This document shows, piece after piece, positions 1 to 9,560 of a stretch of 64,000 nt of DNA (position 1 is its first letter; each line of letters opens with the position of its first letter). The stretch is taken from positions 1,364,001 to 1,428,000 of the forward strand of contig NZ_CP026103.1 in assembly GCF_002902945.1 (NCBI RefSeq), given 5' to 3'. The notes below the pieces were generated by a model. That model was not told the DNA's origin, did not search any database, and worked only from the letters and a program-made list of their open reading frames with translations. The DNA is from Paraburkholderia caribensis. Its GTDB lineage: Bacteria > Pseudomonadota > Gammaproteobacteria > Burkholderiales > Burkholderiaceae. A program made the translations under genes and the position numbers.

Positions 1-1299
1 GGTTGCGAGCGCGCCACGCTCTTCGTGCTCTTGCGTGACGCTCACGGGCCTGCGCACCATGACCATGTAAGCAACGGCGGAAAGCAGCGCGACGGCCGCG
101 CTCACGATCAGCGCGTTCACGAACGAATGCGTGCGGTCTACCACCAGGCCGGTGACGATCGGCGCAGCCGATCCCGCCAGGAAACCGCCGAAATTCTGGA
201 TGCCGCCAAGCGACGCTACGGCGTGACGGGGCGCGGCGACACTCACGAGCGACCATGCGCCGCCGGAAGCCATGTTGAGAAAGAACATCGCCACCGAGAT
301 GTACGCGATCGCCATCCAGGCCGAAGGCGTCAACGCAGCGGGGACGGTGGCCGCCGCAGCGCCCACCAGCCCCACGCAGATCGGCCACTTGCGGCTCGTG
401 ATCGGCGCCATGCCCTTGCTGTAGAGCCAGTCGGCGATATAGCCGCTTCCCACCATGCCGAGCGTGCCGACGAAGTACGGGATCGCCACGACCCAGCCCG
501 CGCGCGCGATACTCATGCCGCGTTCGTGCTCCAGATACGCAGGCAGCCAGGTCAGATACAGCCATACCATGTAGATGACGCCCATGAAGCCGAACAGCAT
601 GCCCCACGTCGTACGTTGCGCGAAAAGATTGCGCCACTGCGCGCTGTTCAACGGTGCTGCGTTGGGTTCTTCCTGCGCGCCTTCGGCGAGATGGGCCTGC
701 TCGTCGGGGCTCAGCTCCACTTCGCCTCGGTTGCGATACACCGCGTACCAGCCGAGCGCAACCAGGATGCCGAACACACCCGTGACGATGAACATCTCGC
801 GCCAGCTGAGGGTCAGCATCAGCGCAGTGAGGATCGGCGGCGCAATCGCGGGGCCGATGGTCGACGAGGCCACGAAAATCCCCGTTGGCGCGCCACGATC
901 ACGCAGCGCGAACCATTCGCCGATCACCTTCGCGCCGGCGGGAAACTGCGGCGCTTCGCCGATGCCAAGACACACCCGCGCGAGGAAAAACTGCTGGACG
1001 CCATGCACGAAGCCCGTGCACAGCTGCGCGACCGACCAGAGCAACATGCCCGCGCCGAGCATCAGCCGCGCGCCCAGACGATCCAGCAGGACGCCGACCG
1101 GCAACTGCGCGAACGCATACGACATCGAAAACGCGGAAAGCAACAGGCCCATTTGCGACGCGCTAAGTCCCATTTCGCCGCTAATGGTGCTGTTAGCGAC
1201 CGATAGCGCGCTGCGGTCGAGATAGTTGATGCAACCCGCCAGCGTCAAAAAGAAAACGGAAATGCGCTGGATACGACGCAGCTTTTTGCTCGCCTGCAT
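1..1299 (-). CDS. MFS transporter, anion:cation symporter type (3' end cut by window)
   Basis: The minus-strand frame opens at ATG 1299 and stays open to the window edge, giving about 433 codons, close to the usual 430-450 of the family, so only a few residues are missing. The N-terminus reads MQASKKLRRIQRISVFFLTL, followed by a first helix ending in INYLDRSALSVAN, the loop typical of the ACS family (glucarate, galactonate and hexuronate transporters). About twelve hydrophobic segments follow. It is an inner-membrane carrier that probably imports an organic anion with protons. It is co-directional with and downstream of the iron alcohol dehydrogenase, about 70 bp away, which suggests one catabolic operon. 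The substrate cannot be told. Confidence 0.85.
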   Translation of the reverse strand, partial: MQASKKLRRIQRISVFFLTLAGCINYLDRSALSVANSTISGEMGLSASQMGLLLSAFSMSYAFAQLPVGVLLDRLGARLMLGAGMLLWSVAQLCTGFVHGVQQFFLARVCLGIGEAPQFPAGAKVIGEWFALRDRGAPTGIFVASSTIGPAIAPPILTALMLTLSWREMFIVTGVFGILVALGWYAVYRNRGEVELSPDEQAHLAEGAQEEPNAAPLNSAQWRNLFAQRTTWGMLFGFMGVIYMVWLYLTWLPAYLEHERGMSIARAGWVVAIPYFVGTLGMVGSGYIADWLYSKGMAPITSRKWPICVGLVGAAAATVPAALTPSAWMAIAYISVAMFFLNMASGGAWSLVSVAAPRHAVASLGGIQNFGGFLAGSAAPIVTGLVVDRTHSFVNALIVSAAVALLSAVAYMVMVRRPVSVTQEHEERGALAT

Positions 1300-1367
1300 G
1301 TTGAGTGTCTCCGGTTGATGTGTTGGAGTGCCGTCTGCGCGGCACTGTGTCAGTCAAATACGATGCA

Positions 1368-2507
1368 TCAGAGCGATGCTTCCAGCATGGCGCGGTAATC
1401 GCCTTCGGACGCCTCGCGGGGATTGGTCTTGTGGCTGTGATCCTTGAGTGCGCCCCTGATGATGTCGGGGAACATCGCGGGCGTGACGCCGAGTTGCGCG
1501 AGTCCCGTCGGTAAGCCGAGCCGCTGCGTCATGGTCCGCACCGACGGCGCCACCTCCGCGCCGTTGCCAAGCCCCATAGCGGTTGCCATGCGGCTGAGTT
1601 TGTCCTCGTCGCGCACGGATGGCGCGTGCTGATTGAATTCGAGCACCGCGGGCAGAAAGATCGCGTTGAGCGTGCCGTGATGCAGGCGCGGATTGATGCC
1701 GCCAAGCGAATGACTCAGGCTGTGTACGCAGCCCAGGCCCTTCTGGAAAGCGAGCGCACCTTGCATCGATGCGCTCATCATGTTCAGCCGCGCCACACGG
1801 TCGGCCGGTTCGCGCGTCGCGCGCTCGATGTGACGCCATGCGCGCCACAGTCCGTCCAGCGCGATACCGTCGGCGGGCGGATTGAATGCGCTCGCGAGGA
1901 AGGTCTCGATGCAATGTGCGATCGCGTCCATCCCGGTCGCCGCCGTCAATGCGGGCGGCAAGCCCAGCGTCAGTTCCGGATCGCAGATCGCCACGCGCGG
2001 CACCACGAATGGCGAGATCACGCCGACCTTGCGGCCGTCGTCGAGAATCAGAATGGCGCCGCGGCCCACTTCGCTGCCCGTCCCCGCTGTGGTGGGCACG
2101 GCAATCACGGGCGCGGTTTTCGCGGTGATGTTGGTCGCGCCGCCCTCGATCACGGCGAAGCGTTGCAGCGGGCCTTCGTGAGTCGCGCAAACGGCAACAC
2201 CCTTGGCCAGATCGATCGCCGAGCCGCCGCCGACGGCGATGATGCCGTCGCAGTCGCCCGCGCGATAGGCCGCCACTGCGTCGCGCACCGCAGCCTCGTT
2301 GGGGTTCGGCGGCGTGCCGTCATAGATCGGGACGGACGCCTTGCCAGCGAGTGCGTCGAGCACGATATCGATGATGCCTGCCGCCCGGACACCTTTGTCC
2401 GTGACGATCAACGGCTGCCTGATCCCCACTCGCTGGCATTCGCTGCTGAGCAAACGGATGGCGCCATAGTCGAACTGAATCTGCGTGATGTAGTTGATGA
2501 GAGACAT
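1368..2507 (-). CDS. Iron-containing alcohol dehydrogenase (maleylacetate reductase/4-hydroxybutyrate dehydrogenase-like)
   Basis: A 379-residue protein of the usual group III (Fe-ADH) length. Seen: the nucleotide-binding GGGSAID at about 93-99, PTTAGTGSEV at 138-147, and metal ligands D194 and H198 (MDAIAHCIE), H262 and H276 (GCVHSLSHSLGG..PRLHHG). The family reduces aldehydes or oxo-acids, or oxidises the matching alcohols, with NAD(P)H. Within it, maleylacetate reductases and 4-hydroxybutyrate dehydrogenases look alike, so the substrate is open. A LysR gene is divergent across 181 bp and probably controls it, and an MFS gene follows on the same strand. Confidence 0.85.
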   Translation of the reverse strand: MSLINYITQIQFDYGAIRLLSSECQRVGIRQPLIVTDKGVRAAGIIDIVLDALAGKASVPIYDGTPPNPNEAAVRDAVAAYRAGDCDGIIAVGGGSAIDLAKGVAVCATHEGPLQRFAVIEGGATNITAKTAPVIAVPTTAGTGSEVGRGAILILDDGRKVGVISPFVVPRVAICDPELTLGLPPALTAATGMDAIAHCIETFLASAFNPPADGIALDGLWRAWRHIERATREPADRVARLNMMSASMQGALAFQKGLGCVHSLSHSLGGINPRLHHGTLNAIFLPAVLEFNQHAPSVRDEDKLSRMATAMGLGNGAEVAPSVRTMTQRLGLPTGLAQLGVTPAMFPDIIRGALKDHSHKTNPREASEGDYRAMLEASL

Positions 2508-2688
2508 GGGAATGAGCGTCAGTTATAGTGGCTGTGGGCGGCGCGGCGCCGGACTTCAACGGCCCAGAACCTGGCCGTCGCATTGATGCTGGCGCTTTTG
2601 AGACGCCGTTTGTGGGCCAGTATAAGGAGACGCCCCTTTCTCAGTAATTGAGAAGATTTGATACAGATATAACTTTTCCTCAACCCTC

Positions 2689-3624
2689 ATGACGCCGCCG
2701 CTCAACTCCATCATTTCCCGCCTGCATCTGAAGCAGCTGCGACTCCTGATCGCCCTCGGAGATCACGGCTCATTGCTGAAGGCGGCGCAGCAGGTCGCGC
2801 TCACGCAGCCGGGCGCCAGCAAGGCCTTGCAGGAAATCGAAACAACATTCGGGACGCCGCTGTTCAATCGCACGAACCGGGGACTCGAGCCCAACGAAGC
2901 AGGACGCTGCGTGATTCGCTATGCGCGTCTGATCCACACCGATTTGTCGCACATGCGTGAAGAGATCGACGGGATCATGCGCGGCCAGGGCGGCCGTGTG
3001 GCCGTCGGTGTGATCATGGGCGCCGTGCCGCTGCTCACCGATGCGATTACGTCGCTGATCGCGCGTAACCCCGAAATCTCAGTCGAGATCGTGGAAGACA
3101 CGAGCGCAACGTTGCTCAGCCAGATCGACGAAGGCCGGCTGGATCTGGCGATCTGCCGGACGACGATCAGTCAGACGCCGCAGCACTACGAAACCACGCG
3201 GATGCAGGAGGAAACGCTCGCAGTCGTGGCCAATGTGCAGCATCCGCTGCGGCGCGCGAAGAAGCTCAAGCTTCAGGACGTCGCGGAATACCGCTGGGTG
3301 GTGTATCGCGCGAACATGCCGATGCGGCTATTGCTGGAGCGCGAGTTTCGCGAAGCCGATATTCGCTTCCCCATGCATCTGCTCGAAACGACGTCTGCAT
3401 TCGCCACGCTCGCGCTGCTGCAAAGCAATCCGTCGTTCGTCGCGCTGGTGTCGATCGACGTCGCACAGTTTTTCGCCAGTCACGAGATGACGTGCATCCT
3501 TCCGCTGCATCTTGCTTCGCGCAGCGAGCCTTATGAACTCGTTACCCGAAAAGGCGCGCAGCTCTCGCCCGGCGCGCGACAGCTGATCGAGGAACTGAAC
3601 GCCAAGCATGGCGGCGAAGCGTAA
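2689..3624 (+). CDS. LysR-family transcriptional regulator
   Basis: A 311-residue protein with an N-terminal winged HTH (LKQLRLLIALGDHGSLLKAA then QPGASKALQEIE, about residues 15-65) and a substrate-binding domain of the periplasmic-binding fold. The opening form (HLKQLRLL, SLLKAA) is like the GbpR/sugar-acid branch of LysR. It is transcribed away from the iron alcohol dehydrogenase and MFS genes, the normal layout for a LysR regulator and its target, so it likely responds to the substrate or an intermediate of that short pathway. The inducer is unknown. Confidence 0.88.
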   Translation: MTPPLNSIISRLHLKQLRLLIALGDHGSLLKAAQQVALTQPGASKALQEIETTFGTPLFNRTNRGLEPNEAGRCVIRYARLIHTDLSHMREEIDGIMRGQGGRVAVGVIMGAVPLLTDAITSLIARNPEISVEIVEDTSATLLSQIDEGRLDLAICRTTISQTPQHYETTRMQEETLAVVANVQHPLRRAKKLKLQDVAEYRWVVYRANMPMRLLLEREFREADIRFPMHLLETTSAFATLALLQSNPSFVALVSIDVAQFFASHEMTCILPLHLASRSEPYELVTRKGAQLSPGARQLIEELNAKHGGEA

Positions 3625-3703
3625 TGCCGCGGGTGCCGAGCGTCCCGCGTGATCACGGGCCCGGACGCCTGATAGTGCGTCATCGGGCCCGAATTCGCGC
3701 AAG

Positions 3704-4132
3704 TTACGCGACGCCTTTATCAGCGAACGCTGCCGCCAGCGCGTGCAGGCCGTCGCGATAGATACCTTCGAAAAGTCTCGATGCTTCGTCGTCGCTCACA
3801 CCGTTCGGCGTGAACTCACCGCTCCAGTCGACCAGCGATGCACCCGCCTCTTCGCCCTCGCGCACCTGCAGCGTCGAGCGATAGCCCGTGACGGGAAACG
3901 GCGCTTCGAGAATCGAATAGGTATAGCTGCGCGCGCGGTTGTCGAAGGCTTCCAGACGCTCGACGATCACATCGCCGTTCGGCGTGGCGAGACGCCGCAC
4001 ACGTCCGCCCTCGCTCAATTCGCTCGACGGAATGTAGGGCAGCCAGTCCGGCAGCGAGTTGAAGCCGCCGATCAGTTGCCACACCTTGTCGGGCGAAACG
4101 GGAATGCGGATCGACGCATTGGCTTGGGCCAT
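3704..4132 (-). CDS. SRPBCC-family protein (polyketide cyclase/START-like)
   Basis: About 142 residues. The start at 4132 (MAQANASIRIPV) is preferred over an upstream ATG because AAGGAG lies seven bases before it. The opening ASIRIPVSPDKVWQLIGGFNSLPDWLPYI is typical of SRPBCC proteins, which have a helix-grip fold with a hydrophobic ligand pocket. It begins 10 bp after the aldo/keto reductase stop codon on the same strand, so the two are almost certainly cotranscribed. Its activity is unknown; it may bind or cyclise a small hydrophobic metabolite. Confidence 0.8.
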   Translation of the reverse strand: MAQANASIRIPVSPDKVWQLIGGFNSLPDWLPYIPSSELSEGGRVRRLATPNGDVIVERLEAFDNRARSYTYSILEAPFPVTGYRSTLQVREGEEAGASLVDWSGEFTPNGVSDDEASRLFEGIYRDGLHALAAAFADKGVA

Positions 4133-4142
4133 GTCAGTCTCC

Positions 4143-5162
4143 TTAAGCCTTGACGGGCAGCGGTGCATTGGCGGCGACCAGACCTTGCTCGCGCAACTCG
4201 CGCCAGAAGTCTGCAGGAACCGCTTCCTTGACGGCGGCGTGGTCTTCCGCGATGCGCTCCGGCTTGCTCGCGCCGGGGATCACTGCGGCTACCACCGGAT
4301 TGGCCAGCACGAACTGCAGCGCGGCGGCCTTGACGCTCACGTTGTGACGCGCGGCGAGCGCCTTGATGCGCTCGACCTTCGCGAGAATCTCAGGCGACGC
4401 CTTCTGGTATTCGAAGTGTGCGCCGCCCGCCAGCACGCCCGAGCTATACGGACCGCCGACGACAATCTCCACGTTTTTCGCGGCAGCGGTGGGCAGCAGA
4501 CGCTGCAATGCACGCTCGTGATCGAGCAACGTATAGCGGCCTGCGAGCAGGAAGCCATCCGGTTTCACTTCCGAGAGATCGAGCAGCAGTTCGCACGGCT
4601 CGACGCGGTTGACACCCAGCCCCCACGCCTTGATCACGCCTTCGTCGCGCAGACGGTTCAGCACACGGAACGCGCCCTTGCGGGCCGATTCGAACATGGC
4701 GAGCCACTCGTCGCCGTAGAAGTCCTGCGCGACGTCGTGCACCCAGACGATGTCCAGACGATCCGTCTTCAGGCGCTTCAGGCTGTCTTCGATCGAGCGC
4801 TGCGTCGCGTCGGCCGAGTAGTCGTTGACGATCTTGTTCGGACGGCCGTAGGCGAACACATCCCCTTTCTCGCCGAGATCGCGCGCGCCGACATCCTCGA
4901 TTTCGTCGAGAATCACGCGGCCTACTTTCGTGCTCAGCACGTAGTCGTCACGCCTGCGGCCGGCGAGCGCATCGCCAAGCCGGATTTCCGAGAGGCCCGC
5001 GCCGTACAACGGGGCCGTGTCGAAATAACGCACGCCTTGATCCCACGCTGCCTGGACGGTTGCCAGCGCTTCTTCCTCAGGGATGTTGCGAAACATGTTG
5101 CCCAGCGGCGCAGCGCCAAAACCCAGCTGCGTGCCGGCCGGCAGTTTGTCCTTGATGCTCAT
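4143..5162 (-). CDS. Aldo/keto reductase (D-threo-aldose 1-dehydrogenase-like)
   Basis: A 339-residue NAD(P)H-dependent TIM-barrel oxidoreductase. The catalytic tetrad can be placed: D48 and Y53 in FDTAPLYG, K79 in LSTKVGR, H142 in VWVHDV. The FDTAPLYGAGLSE form with the ASKPERI nucleotide-binding tail is that of the D-threo-aldose/L-fucose 1-dehydrogenase branch, which oxidises sugars to lactones. It is the first gene of a two-gene unit with the SRPBCC protein and is divergent from a LysR gene across 100 bp. Branch assignment is moderately sure; the substrate is not. Confidence 0.85.
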   Translation of the reverse strand: MSIKDKLPAGTQLGFGAAPLGNMFRNIPEEEALATVQAAWDQGVRYFDTAPLYGAGLSEIRLGDALAGRRRDDYVLSTKVGRVILDEIEDVGARDLGEKGDVFAYGRPNKIVNDYSADATQRSIEDSLKRLKTDRLDIVWVHDVAQDFYGDEWLAMFESARKGAFRVLNRLRDEGVIKAWGLGVNRVEPCELLLDLSEVKPDGFLLAGRYTLLDHERALQRLLPTAAAKNVEIVVGGPYSSGVLAGGAHFEYQKASPEILAKVERIKALAARHNVSVKAAALQFVLANPVVAAVIPGASKPERIAEDHAAVKEAVPADFWRELREQGLVAANAPLPVKA

Positions 5163-5217
5163 GACTTGCTCCTTTGATTGAGTCGGTAGCGCAAAGTCTA
5201 GGGTGACAAGTTAAGTC

Positions 5218-5228
5218 TGTCTAAGACA
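5218..5228. promoter_or_regulatory. Candidate LysR operator, palindrome TGTCTAAGACA
   Basis: A perfect inverted repeat (TGTCT, one base, AGACA) lies in the 100-bp gap between the divergent aldo/keto reductase and LysR genes. Related AAGTC/GAGTC half-sites lie on either side. LysR proteins often bind interrupted palindromes of this size close to their own promoter. Assignment as an operator is inference from position and symmetry. Confidence 0.4.
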
Positions 5229-5262
5229 TAATTCGACAAACTTGAGTCCGAAGAGGTCTTAT

Positions 5263-6180
5263 ATGCTTGATATCCGTCAACTGCATTATTTCGTCGCGGT
5301 CGCCGAAGAGGAGCACGTTGGGCGCGCCGCCGAGAAGCTGCATATCTCGCAATCGCCATTGAGCCGCCAGATCGCCCAGCTCGAGGAAAATCTGGGTCTT
5401 ACACTATTCGAACGTTCGCAGCAGCGCATCCGGCTGACTACCGATGGGCGCACCTTTCTTGCGGAAACGCAGGCGTTCCTGACGCACGCAAAACGGCTGG
5501 AATCGTTGGCGCGACGTCTTGGGCGCGGCGACGAAGGCGGGCTATGCATCGGCTATCTGGAGAACGCGATGCACTCCGGCGTGCTGCCTCGCGCGCTGCG
5601 GCAACTACGCGCGCAGAAGCCCGACGTGCACATCGCCCTTTACAGCTACCGGTCGGCCGATCAGCTGACCGGCTTGCGTCAGCGCAGCCTCGATATTGCG
5701 CTTGTTTGCGAGCCACTGTCTTCGGACGACCCGGACCTCGAATCGGCGCTGGTACTCGACGATCCCATGCTGCTCGCGATTCCCGAGGACCATCCGCTGG
5801 CGAACGCGTCGCGCTTCACACCGAACGATCTGGCGGCGCAGAAGTGGATTGCCGTGATGTATGAAGAGGGCGCGCTGCGCCACGACAATTTCATCGCAGC
5901 ATGCGCGAAAGCCGGGTTCACACCCGATATCGCGATGGAAGCCACCGAGCCGCTCGCGGCACTTGGACTCGTTGCGGCGGGCCTCGGCGTCACGATGATC
6001 CAGCAAAGCCTGCGGCGCCATGCGCCCGCTGGCGTGGTGCTGCGTGAAGTCTCGTGGTTCAGTTATCGGACGGCGCTATGGGCGGCGTGGCATCGGGTCA
6101 ACCTGAGACCACTGGTCGAGCAATTCCGCAAGACGCTGCTGCATTCAAGCGCGGCGCCCGCCATGTCTGCAGATACATAG
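5263..6180 (+). CDS. LysR-family transcriptional regulator (CatR/BenM-like)
   Basis: About 305 residues. The start at 5263 (MLDIRQLHYFVAVAEEEHVG) fits the family's N-terminus and has GAAGAGG upstream, so the extra seven codons before it are not used here. The HTH includes HVGRAAEKLHISQSPLSRQI, followed by QLEENLGLTLFERS; the ligand domain fills the rest. The sequence form is that of the BenM/CatR/CynR group, whose members often sense aromatic acids. Divergent to the aldo/keto reductase unit, which is its likely target. Confidence 0.88.
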   Translation: MLDIRQLHYFVAVAEEEHVGRAAEKLHISQSPLSRQIAQLEENLGLTLFERSQQRIRLTTDGRTFLAETQAFLTHAKRLESLARRLGRGDEGGLCIGYLENAMHSGVLPRALRQLRAQKPDVHIALYSYRSADQLTGLRQRSLDIALVCEPLSSDDPDLESALVLDDPMLLAIPEDHPLANASRFTPNDLAAQKWIAVMYEEGALRHDNFIAACAKAGFTPDIAMEATEPLAALGLVAAGLGVTMIQQSLRRHAPAGVVLREVSWFSYRTALWAAWHRVNLRPLVEQFRKTLLHSSAAPAMSADT

Positions 6181-6290
6181 CGGCACAGCGACGGCTTGCG
6201 CGGTGACGCGTGAGCTGCACCAAACGGCCTTCTATCTCCGATGCACGTTAGATTGGAAAAGCGGGACGCCGGAGTCTGGTCTCGGCACAG

Positions 6291-7184
6291 CTAGCCGCAC
6301 TTTTCTGCCAGATCTGAGATTTCCTTCTGAAGCGCACTGAGGAATATGTTCACCCGATTCGGCACATATCGCCGGCTTGGGATGACCGCCCACACTGACA
6401 GGTCTTCCATCGCGGCGTCCTCCAGTTGAACCTGCACGAGCGAATGATCGGCCAGTTGCCTGAAGACGTCCCAGTACGTCAGCATTGCGAGCCCGAGTCC
6501 CTGCACAGCCGCCGTGCGTGCCGCTTCCACACTGGTCGTGGTGACATACCCTTCAATGCGCTCGCGTATCAGCTTGCCGTCGACAACGAGCGGCCAACTT
6601 CCCACCGAGTCAAGTCTGATACAACGATGCTGGTCCAGTTCCGCCGACGTCGCAGGTCGTCCGTGCCTCTCCAGATACCCGGGCGAAGCACAAATAAGCC
6701 GTGGATTCGGAGCAATCTTTCTGGCCACCAGTTCCGAATCTCCCAGCGGTGCAATGCGTAATGCGAGATCCAGCCCCTGCCCCACGATATCGACCTGGCG
6801 ATCGGAAAGGTCGAGGTCGATACGAAGTTCCGGGTTGGCCTCCAGCAGTCCCGGCAACATCGGCAACACGACCGATTGTCCGAAGCCACTCGGTGCGGTC
6901 AAACGCAATATGCCAGATGCAGTGCCCGACGACGGACTGAGTTCAGCTCGCGCGCCGGCTTCCGCAGCCACCATCGCCCTTGCGTAAGGGACAAACGCCT
7001 CCCCTTCTGCGGTCAGCGTCAGGGAGCGAGTGGTCCGATGAAAGAGGCGCACGCCGAGGTCTTCTTCGAGCGCGGCGATGCGCCGTGACACCTGCATGGG
7101 CACCACGTTCAGCTGACGAGCCGCCGCCGACAGGCTGCCCGCTGAGGCAACGGCGAGGAATGTCTGAACGTCCGGGAGGAACAT
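6291..7184 (-). CDS. LysR-family transcriptional regulator
   Basis: A 297-residue regulator with HTH residues LSAAARQLNVVPMQVSRRIA and EEDLGVRLFHRTTRSLTLTAEG, the form of the large CrgA/DmlR-like subgroup in which the ligand domain carries SGILRLTAPSGFG. It is divergent from the Old Yellow Enzyme gene across 105 bp, so that gene is the probable target. In this subgroup the inducers are often electrophiles or redox-active compounds, which suits an ene-reductase, but this is inference. Confidence 0.87.
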   Translation of the reverse strand: MFLPDVQTFLAVASAGSLSAAARQLNVVPMQVSRRIAALEEDLGVRLFHRTTRSLTLTAEGEAFVPYARAMVAAEAGARAELSPSSGTASGILRLTAPSGFGQSVVLPMLPGLLEANPELRIDLDLSDRQVDIVGQGLDLALRIAPLGDSELVARKIAPNPRLICASPGYLERHGRPATSAELDQHRCIRLDSVGSWPLVVDGKLIRERIEGYVTTTSVEAARTAAVQGLGLAMLTYWDVFRQLADHSLVQVQLEDAAMEDLSVWAVIPSRRYVPNRVNIFLSALQKEISDLAEKCG

Positions 7185-7289
7185 CGTCTATATCCAAAAG
7201 TGTTAGGGCGGCTTCACGCGCCGACCTCTGTTTTCTGCCGCTCGCGACGCCTACCATGCAGTCACCTTCTTCACCAGACGAGCAGCGAA

Positions 7290-8411
7290 ATGAGCGACGC
7301 AACCTCCCCCATCCTTTCTTCGTATAACCGCAATGGCATCGCATTACGCAACCGCATCGCCGTCGCACCCATGACGCGAATCACGGCCACGGAATACGGG
7401 CATCCGACCCAAACCATGTTCGACTACTACAAGCGCTTCGCGAAGGGCGGTTTCGGGCTGGTAACGACGGAAGGCATCTACACCGACAAGGCGTTCTCGC
7501 AAGGATACCGGTTTCAGCCAGGACTGGCCGACGACGAACAGGCGAAGGCATGGTCGACGTTCAATCGCGAGATGCATGAGCATGGGACCCCTGTGTTCGC
7601 GCAACTCATGCATGCCGGGGCGTTGAGTCAAGGCAACGTTTATCGAAGCCATACCGTGGGACCGTCGGCCGTCCGCCCCAAGGGCGAACAGATGAAGTTC
7701 TACTTCGGCCAGGGACGCTATGCTGAGCCGAAACAGATGACGGATGCTGAGATTGACGAAGCGATTCAGGGCTTCGTCGACGCGGCACGACGTGCCGTGA
7801 ATATCGCCGGGTTCCAGGGCGTGGAAATTCATGGCGCTAACGGATATCTCCTCGACCAGTTCCTGACAGCGGGGACCAATCGCCGGACTGACCGTTGGGG
7901 CGGCGACACGAAGGCTCGCGTGCAACTGCTCGTCGATGTTGTCGAAGCAGTCAGGCTCGGCATCGGAGATGCTGTACCCGTGGGTATCCGGATTTCACAA
8001 AGCAAGGTCAACGATTTCGGTTCCAGGTGGTCGGGTGGCGAGGCGGATGCCGAAGTGATCTTCGGCACACTTGCCGATGCAGGCATCGACTTCCTTCACG
8101 TCACGGAGTTCGAGGCCTGGCAGCCGGCCTTCGAAGGCACGCACGATAGCCTCGTGACGCTGGCACGCCGTTACGCGCCCGCCGTCACCGTCATCGCAAA
8201 CGGCGGCTTGCACACGGCTGAGCGTATCAACCACGCGCTGGCCTCCGGTGCGGATCTGGTGACCGTCGGACGCGGCGCGCTGGCGAATCCCGACCTGCCG
8301 AAACTGCTCGCAAACAGGCTCGAACCCCGTACATTCGACGGTTCGATCCTTCAACCGATCGCCAGCATCAAGCCCGAAGAACTCGCAATGCAGATAGCCG
8401 CTTCAACGTAA
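7290..8411 (+). CDS. NADH:flavin oxidoreductase, Old Yellow Enzyme family (ene-reductase)
   Basis: About 373 residues counted from MSDATSPILSSYNRNGI; an upstream in-frame start would add 30 residues that do not look like this family. It is an FMN-containing TIM barrel. Seen: NRIAVAPMTRI at the start of the barrel, AQLMHAGAL, the substrate-anchoring pair in HGANGYLLDQF (H about 181, N about 184), TNRRTDRWGG, and a C-terminal VTVGRGALANPDLP phosphate-binding loop. The family reduces activated C=C bonds, nitro compounds and nitrate esters with NAD(P)H. Divergent from a LysR regulator. Confidence 0.88.
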   Translation: MSDATSPILSSYNRNGIALRNRIAVAPMTRITATEYGHPTQTMFDYYKRFAKGGFGLVTTEGIYTDKAFSQGYRFQPGLADDEQAKAWSTFNREMHEHGTPVFAQLMHAGALSQGNVYRSHTVGPSAVRPKGEQMKFYFGQGRYAEPKQMTDAEIDEAIQGFVDAARRAVNIAGFQGVEIHGANGYLLDQFLTAGTNRRTDRWGGDTKARVQLLVDVVEAVRLGIGDAVPVGIRISQSKVNDFGSRWSGGEADAEVIFGTLADAGIDFLHVTEFEAWQPAFEGTHDSLVTLARRYAPAVTVIANGGLHTAERINHALASGADLVTVGRGALANPDLPKLLANRLEPRTFDGSILQPIASIKPEELAMQIAAST

Positions 8412-8465
8412 CGTCCGCTTGCGCGGCAGCGCGCCGCGCAACCGTTCTGCGGCACGCTCCCGCCG

Positions 8466-9449
8466 TCAGGTTGCAAGCTCCGCATGTTGTTTCTCCCGTT
8501 GCGAACGACGCCAGTCCGCTGGCGTCATGCCCAAACGTTGACTGAACGCGCGCCGGAATGCGGCGACGGACTGATAGCCGACTGTCTCGGCCACAACCTC
8601 GGTCGAAATGCCGGGTCTTTTCAGTTCGTTGGCCGCCAGCGCCATGCGGATATCGGTCAAGAGATCATTCGGCGAACGGCCCAGCTTGTCCTGAAAGTGA
8701 CGAATCAACGTTGCACGCGACATGCTGCAGAGGTTCGCCAGTTCCGGCAGCGTCCATGCCCGTGCCGGGTCGCTGAAGATCGCCGTGAGCGCGGGAGACA
8801 GGCGCGGATTGCCTGCGAGCGCAAGCAGTCCGACAGGTGCTTCATCGGACTCGCTGGCCACGCGCATCGTCAGCGCAAACAGCGCCGCCGATAACGCATT
8901 CATCATCGCGTAGCCGCCAAGATTGTCTGCACCCGCCTCTGCTCGCATGAGTGCCACGAGACCGTTCAAGTGCTCGTAGGCCGCACCATCCGTGCCGTGC
9001 TTTACACCGCTTTTTGTCGGCGACGTATGCGTGACAAGCCGTGCAGGCAGATACGCACGGATGAACCGGTCATGTGGCGGCGCCAGAATGATCCGCCCGC
9101 AGAGCATGTCGAGACGCGGGCCGGTGCCTTTGTTTTCGCTAATGGTCAGGTTCAGTGCGGCGCGCTCGTGCGCCCGCTTCGGCCGCGCGCCGCTACCGTC
9201 GTGAAGCATGTGGGCGCCGCCGTGCGCCAGCATTACGATGTCGCCTGCGCAAAGCTGCTGCGGCTTGCCGGAACCCGGCGTCTCCAGAATGGCCGACCCG
9301 CTGAGAATGATGTGATACGGCATCTCGCCCGGGTCCGAATCGCCATAGATCACTTCCCACGGTGCGCCATACGAACAGCGCAATTCGAGTTGACCGTGCA
9401 CGGTCATCATGCCGAGCAAACGGCTCAGCCAATCTTGCGAAAGTGACAT
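8466..9449 (-). CDS. AraC-family transcriptional regulator with cupin sensor domain
   Basis: A 327-residue protein. The N-terminal part (about 20-180) is a cupin-like ligand domain (YHIILSGSAILETPG, CAGDIVMLAHGGAHML); the C-terminal 100 residues hold two HTH motifs, WTLPELANLCSMSRATLIRHF and TEVVAETVGYQSVAAFRRAF, and end with GMTPADWRR. This is the AraC layout of regulators placed beside reductases or AhpD-like proteins. It is transcribed away from the CMD-family gene at 9561 and the flavoprotein after it, which are its likely targets. Confidence 0.87.
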   Translation of the reverse strand: MSLSQDWLSRLLGMMTVHGQLELRCSYGAPWEVIYGDSDPGEMPYHIILSGSAILETPGSGKPQQLCAGDIVMLAHGGAHMLHDGSGARPKRAHERAALNLTISENKGTGPRLDMLCGRIILAPPHDRFIRAYLPARLVTHTSPTKSGVKHGTDGAAYEHLNGLVALMRAEAGADNLGGYAMMNALSAALFALTMRVASESDEAPVGLLALAGNPRLSPALTAIFSDPARAWTLPELANLCSMSRATLIRHFQDKLGRSPNDLLTDIRMALAANELKRPGISTEVVAETVGYQSVAAFRRAFSQRLGMTPADWRRSQREKQHAELAT

Positions 9450-9560
9450 CGCGACTCCGCGTGATACTTTTGAGCATGATATTGATGATTCAAGGACTCA
9501 ACAAGCTCATTCGCCGCACCTAAAGTGGAGGCTCCTAACCACCACTGAATGAGGTCCAAC

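Noticed and set aside
25..1206. Plus-strand open frame of 393 codons at the left edge
   Set aside because: Antisense to the MFS transporter, low-complexity in R, H and A.
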